Source: Fasciolopsis buskii (taxonomy: Eukaryota; Platyhelminthes; Trematoda; Plagiorchiida; Fasciolidae). From it: a stretch of 64,000 bases of DNA. The notes below the pieces were generated by a model. The model was not told the origin of the DNA. It saw only the letters and a list, made by a program, of their open reading frames with translations, and did no database searches. How positions within the stretch are numbered: position 1 is the stretch's first letter; the number at the start of each line of letters is the position of its first letter. The stretch covers positions 71,850 through 135,849 of the forward strand of contig LUCM01006546.1 of NCBI GenBank assembly GCA_008360955.1, in the 5' to 3' direction. This document shows, piece after piece, positions 28,401 to 40,400 of the stretch. Made by a program: the position numbers and the translations under genes.

Positions 28401-31400
28401 TCAGAATTAGCCGTGGACCTATCACCTGCATCGTCTGATTCAACAAAGATATGAATAGGCCTAGGGACAAGACTTATTTTTGGGTTTGGAAGTGTTCAGA
28501 TATACTGCATTCTGCTGGTTTTAGAAGCAAGGGTAACAGTTTTACTGCCTTATTTATGCAGCCTTGATTCTTTTATTTTAGATTAAATTTTGTATGCCAG
28601 GAATGAAACTAGCGTGCATAGGATAAATAATTCCCGAAACCAAGCAAAGTTCTGGCAGAAAAAAATAAGTGATGGCCGTAACTGGAAGATAGTGGCTACC
28701 TGTTCGGTTTCAAGTTTGAGATAGATAAATAGGGTTGTCTGTCTATCGTCCTATTTTTAATGCTACCTTAAGAAAAAATGATAAGTGGGAAATGCATCAC
28801 ATGAGATTGCCAATTAAGTGGACTACTCGCATTTAAAAAGACGCAGATGAAAATTGGCCAAAAGTGGCACTCGTTTCTACTTGGACGTTTTAGAATCACT
28901 GTGCGTCAATGTGAAAACAATTTTTAAACATAATATGGACATTTTCGGTCACATGTGGCCTACAACCTTAGCTAAGACATTACTTTCTAAATTTTTGCTC
29001 TGCCGGTTAGGCAGACTGTACAGTGCGACTTAGTAACATGCTACTAAACGGCATTCTTAGGTGAGTTCTGCCAGGCTTGATGAATATCTGGATAGAAGTA
29101 ATTAAAACGGATTGGCTGGAATGGAGGCAGACAAGTAAACAGATTTTTGCTGCAAATGGTAATATCAAATAAACACCAGGAAGGGTATAGACCTAACCGA
29201 CGAAAAGTCTTCAGTGAATCCTCACTGGATTGTTTTTTTCGCGTGTGCGTGAAAGAATAACGATTCTCCGGAAACAGCCAGATTCATGATTACTGTCGCT
29301 CATCAGGTATGCGTGTCTGGTAGTCTGTGGTCCACCAATTCTCCTACTACTATATCCCTTTGTTTATTTCGTATCGCAATCAGATTTGATTCGTTAGGTG
29401 CCCGAAGGGAAGATAAGTCTGCAAGTGGCGTTTTGCCGAGCATTTTTCGACGCCCCGTCCGGTAATTCCTGCATGTATTTCCTATCCATTCACGCTGGTA
29501 AGAAAATAACAAGTATTCTGATAAAAAACGATTTCACTAGAAATCTCACCAACAAGAAGACGCTCATTTGCACGGAATAAGTACAGGTAAATTTCTCTGT
29601 ATGACAGCAAATTTTACCCTCCATTTCAGCTGAGAAAGTACAGATGCATCAAAGGGTAATCTGTTCATTATTATTATTGTCATTATTATCAGTAATAATA
29701 ATAGTGTGTTTCCCTCCGTTGGGGTGAGGTTGCTCTTTAGAGCAGACCTCTCATTTGGTGTACTAGGTACAAAAGTCAATTAGCTCATGACTCTCCTTCT
29801 CATTACGCAGATCAGCAAGGAGTCCCGGCAAACGTCAAGCCGAATAATGGTCACAGTCTGATTAAGCGTGATTTTTTCACGAAAACGCTGTTGATAACAC
29901 ACGGTACTAAAAGTTGCCCATCTTCGAGACAAACCTCACGAAAGGAAAACAGTGGTTTTGAATGGATAAACTCGAACGAGTTTACTTAATGGACAACCTC
30001 AGAAGCATGTGGAAGTAAAGAACCGTAAGTGTTATGGATAAAAGCAGCGATTTGATCTCTACAACAACAACGGTGATGCTTCTTTTTCTACACGCTAAAC
30101 AGTTATGTAGCAGTCCAACAGTTGGTCATTTTGTGCTTATGTGTACACGGACTATGACTTCGTTCTGCAAACCCAGGTGACTGATAGATAGAATCATGAA
30201 TGCATGATACAAGGTTTACTAAAAAGTTCTCGTGTTTTCACTTTATGCTCAGAATTTGGAAATGTACTAAGCTAAATTTGACACATGTTCTTGTACACGG
30301 AGATTGGAAGCAGATCACTGGTGAATTTCAGATTAATTTTCCTGACCTCTTTTCCATTGTATGTGTATCGACTATTCACACCATCGAAGAAGGCTGGATA
30401 CGGCAATATCGATCTTTCCAATGTATACACATTTCAGACTCCTTGCAATAGTCGCATTCGCGTTAATCTCTCGGGCTGTACTGCAAAACCGTTTTTGATC
30501 AATTCTATCAGTACCAATGTTACACATTTTGAATGGCTACAATTGGGAAACCAAGCAGCTGATTTCTGATCAAAATCCACACAATGAATAATATTAGTAG
30601 CATCACTAACGACTAGATAGCTAGTGGCAGCACAGTAGGTATTGCCTCAATTACTATCAGGATTTTTCGACACAATACCTTCAGATTCAGCTGCTTCGAG
30701 TCCACTGATCAGGGAAATCAATGTGTCCAAATTATCACTAAAATTTATCTCCTGAAATAATTTGGAATGAGGCCAGATTGACTAGAAGTTCGCATGATTT
30801 TCTCAAGACAATATTCTCTAATAAATGCGTGCGAATAAAAGTAGGTAAAATAGCGCTGATATTCCTTTGAAGTGTTGAAAATCCGATTTAGGATGTTTTT
30901 TTATTATCACGATTACGTGGCATTTGTAGGGGGCCGAATAGCTCATTAAATCCCGGAACTTAGTTTCATCTTGTTCCCATGAAGAGCTAGGGGAAATGAA
31001 GACAGGTACTACCACGATGCCTCTGTCTGGCCTCTTCCCTTACTTTATGGGTTGCAGTTCACAGGAAAACTCGAAAAGGCCCTGTTTTATAATGTGCATT
31101 ATACGGTCGTCATCGTCATCGATCAGCGTTAAACAGTAAAGCAAGCCTCAGTGACCGCTACCTTTTCCCCACTGTTACATGTTTCTAGAAAAAGAATGAT
31201 TATCCAAAGGTAAAAGGAGTGGACCAGCGCAGATGGGAAAAGAAAGGAATGTTGAGATGGCCAACACACGGAACACAGTCTAACTGTACAAAAGCACTCT
31301 TTCAATCATTCTTATTCAGTGGAAAATGATAACATGATTGCCACTGTTTGCGGTTCACTGTCATATCTTCCACTGTTTCCAGGCCGCTGGTTGACGAGTC

Positions 31401-34400
31401 TTTCGGACCCCAAACGAGAAGACGCAAGAAAACCACTTTAACTTAGTGCGCTGCACATTTCTCATTCCACATTGCCACGTCATCTGTTGGCCTCCACATG
31501 GCTTCTTCCATTCCTTGGGAGGAACACAAAATAGGGCACCGTATAGTAGACGAGTTTTCGCCGTACGCAACACGTGATCCAGCCAGCGTATTCTGCTAAG
31601 TTTCATATGCTGAGACAAGCTATTCTCAGAATTGCCACCTGGTACTGGATTCCTAACCTCAGTATTACTCACCCGGTCACTCCACCCAATCCTAACCGCA
31701 CTACTTAGACATCGATGGTCTAAAACGTTTAATAGAGGAACATCTCCCACACGCATGCTCCAAATTCCGCAACCGCTCAGCAGAACTGAGCGTACTAAGG
31801 CATAGTACACAAAACCTTTCAACATCAGTGAAATATCAAACCGACGCCACAAGTGCTTCAGTCCAGCGTAAGCTGCCCGAGCCTTGGATGTACGCGTGTT
31901 TACCTCCACTGTCGAGCTGCCATCTTTCGACAGACAGCTACCAAATTATATAAAACGGTCAACATTCGTTAGTTCCTCCTTATTCAGTATTAAATTCGGC
32001 ACTACTGTCGTTCAGTCCTGTAACAGTACTTTGCACTTTGAAGGTGCAAAGCACATGCCAAACCGAGCAACCGACCTCAAGAGTCCGTCTAGTGCACGTT
32101 GTGCATGGTCCGCGGATTCGAAAAGACACACGACGTCCTCTGCTTACTCTAGATCACACAGTTTCCATCCTTTTCCCAGTTCGATTCCTACATCCTGGAG
32201 ACCTCCTAATGCATCTTCCATTACCTTGGTCGTGACTAGAGAAGGCACATCTTTGTCGAACGCCACTAAGAGATTTGAATCCATGTGATAGTTTACCGTA
32301 CACTAACGCAACCATAGGTATGCGAGTACAATGCTCGCAACAGGTATACGATATTCGTTGGCATACCCTTCTGGTGGAGAACACTGACTAGTGCCGGTCG
32401 ATCCACGGAGTCGAAAGCACCTTTCAAGTCGAGGAAGACTACGATCGTAGGGCGCCGGTGCGTGTGGCGCGTTTCGAGTATTTGTCGGAGAGTGAATATC
32501 TAGTCAATGTAGCCTCGACCTGGACAAAATCCGGCCTGCTGTTCGTGGATCTTACTCTAGCGAATATTACTTTCACGAGTCAGTGTCAAACGACGCAGCA
32601 TTATCGAAGCTAACACCTTAGTAACTATCGGAATTAAACTAATCCCACGATGATCGCTACATTCACTCCGTGTTTCCTTCTTGCAGATGGGTGCAATCAA
32701 TGACTCACCCCAGGATAACGGAATACGTTCATCATTCCGAATATCATGAAGCAAGGAGGTAAGAGTTTTCACCAGAGCTTCGCTACCCAATTTGAAAAGA
32801 CTTGCAGGAAGGTCGTCGGGACCGGTTGCATCGTCCCTCTTAAGAAGTCGAATATTCAACTGCACCTCTACTTTCGTTGGATGATCAAGTGACACCTCCC
32901 AAGGATTCGCAGATGCAGACGTCGGACTAAATACTTTTTCGTGTGACCAGGTAAATTGATTCTTGAAATACTCTGCCCAACAGCCTAGCCATCATTATTT
33001 ACCATAAAGGAGCTCTCCATTCCTATTACACACGATTTCAGTAACCGAAATTCGCTGGCCGCCAGTGTCACGTATGGGCCTACACAGTTTTTGGCTATTA
33101 TCTGAAGCGGACGCCACTTCCATTTCTTCGACTACCTTAACCCACCAGTTTCCTTTTCTACTCGGTAAGCTTACCGTCAATCGGCGCTGCACCTGTCGAC
33201 GCATCTTATTCACTTCCTTGCAGTTAGGGAGCTGGTGTTTTGCTACACTAAACCCAACGACCCTTGCGAGCTCCAGTTTTTTTGATGAACGCTAGATCTA
33301 GGACCGCGGGCGAAATCTGCTGCCAAGTGCGTAACCTGCTTAATTTGATCCCACTGCTCGTCGAAGTTCTTAGTCCCTCGGACAGTTTCTGTTCGTAGCT
33401 GTTGCGAACAGCCGAATCAGACAAACGTTCGACAGCCAATCGGGGTTGTGGCCTGCGTCGATGGCCATTGAGCTGCAGTAAAAATCGCATTAAAACTAAC
33501 GCATGGTCCGATTCGACGTACGTGGTCCAGTATGATCTACAGTTCTGGACAGAACTGCGCTAACGGTATCTAACTGCGATGTGGTCAATCTGACTCAGTG
33601 AACCTGTCGAGTTAGAACGCCACGTCGTTGTGCGACTCGAACTGTGTCGGAAATTCGTACTAGATAGGAATAAATGATTATCTGCACAGAATTGGAGAAG
33701 TCTTTCTCCGTTGTCTGTTTGCTGTGCAGGCAAAGCGCATCGCTCACCCAAACAGGCTTCTGATGCACTCAGTTTTCCAACTTGTGCATTAAAAACACCT
33801 GCTGTCACTACAATGTCAGGGCGTTTGCTATTCCGAACAAGGATGACGAGGTCATCGTGAAACTTATCTTTCTCCATGACAGTGTTGCATTCTGTTGGGG
33901 CATATGCCGAGATGACGAATAAACTGCATTTAACACTACTATCCCTCCGGACGCCGACTGATTCCTTCATTCTCACGGAGCACAAACGACTGTTGACTGG
34001 GATCCAGTCTAGAAGGGCTGCTTCAGCCTTATCACTTAAGACTGTTCATACACCGCATTGATCTACAGCTTGAGCCGCTTCCTCTCCTGAAGTGTGAAGA
34101 AAATACCTTGACGAAACATTAGGCGCAGTTAGTCGAATTCCTCCACTCGAATCCTGAATTCGTGTTTCACTCACGCAGCAGACATCAATCGAAAGTGCGT
34201 ACGTTGTCAGGGAGTGCACTGAAGGGACCGAGATTCAGATGTTGATGAGACTTGGGAAAATGTGAACTAACAGACTAAAAACCACTTACTACACTATTTG
34301 ACAATGAACCGTTGCGAGTATCGGGCGTATTATCACTGGGGACTCTATGGGCAGGCAGAGGGTTGAACAGATTGGGTTGGAGACAGAAGAGACAGGTTGA

Positions 34401-37400
34401 ATAAAAGAGAGGGAACTCTGAGCAGTAGCATACTTATCACTATCCACCCCGCTCGATGCATTGGGCAGCGCGGTCCTGATTATCCTGCAGTATGGAATTA
34501 TTTGTAGGCTTGTCACTCATGGGGAATAATGGACGGGAGTCCAGCCACTAAGCCCAAGAACGATTAGGGTTCGCAATCAAAGCCTTTGGTTCTGACAAGA
34601 ACTTGACTGCAAGGCAGCGGGGAATAGCTGAGTGGAAGCCCATCTACTTGGATCAATTATTCTTCCACTCGTTTTTCCGACTGAGCTGCTAACTCAGATC
34701 AACCCCTGACTCGTAGGACCCGGAGACTACCTCGTCAGGTCCCTACCCATTGACCTTCCAGGCATGATTGGATCTTCGTCTTGAGACAAACCATCCTGTA
34801 TGGCTCGCAGTGTCATGGAGGCACGCAAGTCGTCACACCACGTCTAGGTACAGTCTCGTCCCATTGCACTGTATGCATACGTAAGCCAAATATCTTAATT
34901 TGTAACTTGAATTCTTGCCCTTAACCTAGCACGTGGATACGTTTCGCGAATGCTCACAACAGGACTGCCCCATTGGAAGATGAATCAAGGTGATCAGTTC
35001 ATGGGATAGCAAAACTTGAAAGCCTTAACCAGCAAACCGCGTCATGCTTGTTCCGTTATTCTGCCGGGTTGGTGTTCGCAAGACCTTCTGCCTCATCAAC
35101 TGCGGGAGGTGATATTCAGTATGGCCCAATGCCGCAGTCTATGGTATTATTGTATTCGAAATGCTTTTGTATGTAGTTCTTCAAAGTTCAATTTTTAGTC
35201 GATATTTTCTTACCTCTCGTTCTCCTTTCCCTATTCGGCAGATAGGGCCTTGTAATGGTTACAAAAGCAGAGCATGCTGGAGCAAAGTTAATGGTTGTAG
35301 GAACTGAAACCAAAGCAACGCAAACATTTCATCGCTAAATTTTGACCTCAGTGAAACAAATGCGTTTTGCCTGAAGCTATGGATCCTACACTATCGTTCG
35401 ACTGGTGTTGCGATATTCCGACACCTTCAACTATCAGATTCTGAGACCGAATCTTTGAAAATCAGTGGCTGATGCAAACTGGATTTTTGGGATATTCGTC
35501 TATCTATTTTTGAGTTTTGAATCTAGTGCTCAACTTGGCAGAACATGCTGATAAATATGCGATTGTCTAAGACGGCAAGCCTGAAAATAACTCGAAACAA
35601 AATTTTTAGCTTACTCCCTGGACGGTAAATGTCAGCTATCAAACAGTGAACCAAGTGAACAAAAACCGCGATAGGGAATATTGTTGAGCATTCCTTGTCA
35701 AATGGTTGGACGGCTGCTAGCTCATAGATAGGCGTGTGACTCTAGTATTATGTGAACGTCTTCACCGTAATAATTTAGTCCAAGAGGCTTTAGATGCTTC
35801 CACGGCCGGCCTCCATCGCCTGGTAATTTACTTCAACCGATCCATTAGAAAAACTACATAGAAAAATTTTCACAAACAGAAACTAAGTTGACTGCATATG
35901 TCGTAGGGGGATTTCATGGGGTAGTTAACAAACGTATAGTGCTCCATTGTATTATATTTTATAGACTTGACTACATAACTGTAACACTTCACTCATGTGT
36001 TCTATGTGTTTGGGCATTTTGGACGGGTGACCATTAATCCTAACACCATTCCGCGTGGCTTGATAAATCGTCTTGTGAGACAGAAATGCTGGATTGTGCC
36101 CACGCGAGGGTTTGAGCTCCGCCGAGGCCGAAGACCTTCCACCACTGAACCAGTTCTACTTTTGTCCAAATCTCTCAACCAAACATTTCAATCACTTAAT
36201 TAATGCCAACTCATGAATCCGCGAGTGGGAGCTTTGGAGAATTAAGTGATAAAAAGCAAACAGCTGCTAGTACAGATACTTACAGGAATTCAGATCTCTT
36301 TAACGCGCAGTGAGGAACTTGAATCAGACTACCATTAAACATCCAGTAAAATATCTTTACTCCTTGGCAGAGACAGGAGAGGCTCGATAATTATGGCCGG
36401 CGCTTAATTATTCATTGGATTGTATGAAAAGTGTTAGTATCATTTCACGCTCAATAAGTTTTGGTGCATGAATTCCAGTTTGTAAAGAATGGAACCCCGT
36501 ATAACTTAGGGAAATATTTAATAGTATGAATCATAAAATCCAAATTATTTTATAATCTATTGATTTGATCTCATAATGCAGTGGCCATAGGTGATAGGTT
36601 TTTGTATGAGTTTTTATCAAATCTAACACTGACAGCTGAGAAGTAATTGATCATCTTACGCTTGTTTGTGCCGCACATTAAGACCAGTAAACCCACATAA
36701 AGCAAGTACATGTCGAATATTCATTTGTGCTTCGTAAGTCAATTTTTACGGAATTTAGTGCCCTAATTCGGACAAGATAAATGAAACCAGAAGATGAACG
36801 AGATCACCGCTAATCGTTCGCGTACACAATGGTTGTCTCTTATCACAGGTATCTCCCTAATTAAAACTTGACGGACCTACTGACAAATTGGAGAGCTGTG
36901 GGTTTCCTGCATATGATTAAAAGAACAAAAGAGCCATACAAACTAGTCCGAGTTTGGCAGCATCCCCCCAAATGTCTTTCCAATTTGAATGCAGACCCAG
37001 GTTTTACTGTTGTTAAAGTCTTCTATTGTTCTGCTATTAATGCTTCTCTCCTCAGCTAAATGTTTTCACACCTTAGTTTGTTGCTCTCCCTAATATATTT
37101 CTGATGAATGAGCTTTGACGGGTGAATTTTCGAAATCAGAAGCCAAACTATATGACGCAACTAATAACGCAGATTATAAAACGATTGCACATTTTCAATT
37201 TTTTCATAGCATCCAATAGTTCGGGGTTTATTGGGTAATTTAACAGCTACAGATCACGAGCAGAATCCTTTAAGATTGCTATTGAACTGTTAAATAGTCT
37301 GGCCATCACCGTCCCGGTTCGCTCTGCATCCTTGGCCCGGAACTAATGTGGTAGTCCAGATTACTCATTTCGTCTGCGGTTCCATCTTAGCTACTAATAT

Positions 37401-40400
37401 AATCATATGATCCTGGTGAAATTTCGTAAAATAAAGTTGATCGGAAGACGTCTTTTCATAAACTAACTGGTTGTCTTAATGAGAATTTAAGAATGAGATC
37501 TTTTTCACTTTTGAATTCGTGTTAAAATGTCCGTGGTTTGTTGTCCTCCACCATTGCTTTCAAGACTCCTCGTCTTGTCTTGACTATCCGCGTTAACCAC
37601 ATCACCGCCTAAATGTTCTCGATGAGTCTCCAGGTGAGTTTATCAGAAGCAGACGAGTGAAGGAATCATTTCCAACGAACCTCAAGCCTCTGACCTACCT
37701 TACACGCTTTTCGTAGTCCAAAGTTCCTCTCACTTTAAATGCAGTTTGAAGCTGTTAGGGTTTTTGAATAATAAATTTTCGATTGTATTGCTAGCTCTGA
37801 CCAGGTCATCGACCAACAAACGGAAAATTATTTGCCAATTCGTCGTGCGTGACAATAATTTGGTTGATTTATTTCTACAACAATAAAAATCTCGCTGCAC
37901 AAGATGATCATTTAAAGTATTGTCGTTGGGAATAACACAAAAATTGGGAAGAAAACACGAGGACTTTGAACTCACTAGTGGCTTCTGTATGTTTTACTTC
38001 ACCTAGAATGACTTATGCGCTTGGACTGTCACTACCAGTTTACCAATATTTCGGGCACACCACGTTCGTTTTGGTCCACTATTCTCGTGATCGGCGAAAC
38101 ATTTGCATCGGTTTTGGATCACAAACTGTGTTGCATTTGGCACACCTGTTGACCATGTCGATTCACACTGGAAAAGAGGACTCCTAGATGTTGCAAAAGG
38201 CCAGATAACAAGAACCCAGCCTAGATCGACACGTGATTGGCTCAAGTTAGACAGATTTTCTAGAGACCAACCAGCGTGTTTTAGTCATCTAGAGTGTCAC
38301 ACAAACATGTATCCCACATATCTGACTAATGGCCTGAAAACTGTGGATAAGCAATTGTGTATTAATACGCAAACTAGTTAGCACCGTTCTCCTCCTCCTT
38401 TGGTAGAAACCTGCGCAGGCAGTTATCGAGAATTTTTTCCAAGTGTATAGCTGATTTTGAATGTACTTCACAATATGGTGTATTTTAGCCAGAACAGTAT
38501 CATTATTATCGTACTGCAGAAGATTGTATCTACTACGACAAAGTTCCATAATTTAGATAACCTATTTCTTGCCCATAACAGCTTTTCACATGGTGCTACG
38601 CTATGCGATCCAGGTGATTCCCATTTTATACGTGATAAAATCGGCTGGTAGCCCACAATTAATCCAAGCTAATCAGAAAACCCGTTTTCTTTCATTATAC
38701 ATCAACTGAGTGAAAGATTGTGCGAGAAATTCATTGGCCCCTTTGATATTGGGATAAATTGCGCTGTGCCAAGTTTATTCAAGCAGACCTGCCGGTTCTC
38801 AAATAATATACTGTTGGTATCTCAAATATAAACATGCAGAATTCCTGTTCTTCGGTGGGTAGGGGACGACTATCATTTCATCCCAAGTGTTTGTCATTTT
38901 GACAGCGTGGCACAAAATTTGGTCTAATAGTTTCAGTCTCTTTCTGTGTGCGTTAAATCCATCCACGTTCACATTTAACCGATTTATTGTGCGTTAGTTG
39001 CTTCCTCCAGTTCTGGTTCAATGTCACATGGGAACAACATTCGAGATTTTCGTATTTATTTTAAGTAATCAGCCATACTTGAGTGAGAAAATGGAACTTT
39101 AGAACCATAAATAACTGCATGAGATCACATCCCCGAATCAATAAGCAGGACTATTGCGGTCATCTGCGGAAAGTAACCGTGCTCTGCAGCTGCTTCGATT
39201 GTCGTAAATACTGTCTCGTTTTTGTTCCCACTCCACAGGCTTAAGACCTCACTTACGATATATCACTAGCGATGCGGAAAATCAGAATTTCGGGCATCTA
39301 GATGAGTCCTTTCTACCAAATTCGTGTAACTGTAGGCAGAAGAAAAATGGATTTGCGTCGTTGCATTCTATCAAACCCAAGCATTTCTAGACTAGATGCA
39401 CCAGTTGCGATCGCCTGGAAAGATTGGTCTGAAAACGTCCAACAGGTTGGACTATGACTGATGATGAATTGGCATAGAAGTTTTTGTGTAGAGAAGCAGG
39501 TAAATTAGAGTCATTCGAATGACAATTTTAACTGGTTTGCTTTTCGTTTGACTGTTTACCTGAATAAATGCAACAAGTCAGGGCAGAATCTGTCAAAAAA
39601 GCTATTATCAGTCTCCCTACTGTCTTCCACTTACTTCCATGCACTGCATATTATGTACTCATCTTATGTTTCCACTTTATCATTGTGCTCATTTCGGCCG
39701 ATCTGCAAAAAAACTTTCTTAACCATTAACTTCACCAACTCAGTCAGCTAACGGAATGCTTTTAAACATTTTGCTTCTTGCTGACCTTCTACTAGGGAAG
39801 ACGAAAACATCGTGCAGATTTCTCTTGTACCGCTGATTTTATTGTGTGCCCACCCATAGCTATATATATCGTGTATGCATGCCTTATGAGCGACAATAAC
39901 CGTAAAACCCGTCGTGCGCTCCCGGGCAAGTTTTGTTCAATCATCCAGATACTATATACTGCATATATATGCACTCATACCCGTAGTTTCAGTTGGTTCC
40001 ACCCAAACAGCATTCACCATCGGGAAAAACAAGTGCCATTTCATCCTGGTCTAGCCCCAGTGAGTTGCCTACTTTCAATTCAGCCTCAGAGAACCACTTG
40101 CCTTCTATCTCTTTTACACTGCTAGAAAACTCTGACTAAAGCAAATTACGAACTGAGTTTTGCTGAAATCTTCTCTTTGCTTAGTTTATCATAGGCTGGC
40201 CATGTTATTTCATATCAGAAACCATATCTACCTTAGTGGGCAAATTAAAACGGAGCAGACAATCGCACACACGTCCAATACGTGACCCGAAATTAATTTT
40301 GCATGAAATACAGTTTGGAGTTTCTTCCGAGCAGTCCTGAAGCCAAATACACAGAATCGCAATATTAGAAAGACACCGGTGTACACAAGCCAACAGTCTT

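Larger units (their letters stand above)
31361..34870 (-). mobile_element. Degenerate RTE-type non-LTR retrotransposon (LINE)
   Basis: Minus-strand frames in order encode an APE-type endonuclease (34199-33560), a basic linker (33490-32995), a reverse transcriptase (32895 to about 31910) and a C-terminal region (31909-31361). This is the layout of a single-ORF LINE, and the wording of the RT blocks resembles RTE/SR2-type elements of flatworms. Upstream, 34200-34870 is GC-richer, non-coding, and a plausible 5' UTR; I could not fix either terminus or any target-site duplication. Frameshifts and stops (for example 34048-34046, 32502-32500, 32146-32144) make it dead. It lies in intron 1 of the LITAF-like gene, in the sense orientation. 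Confidence 0.85.

Noticed and set aside
31884..32288. Plus-strand 134-codon open frame
   Set aside because: It is the antisense shadow of the LINE reverse transcriptase region.
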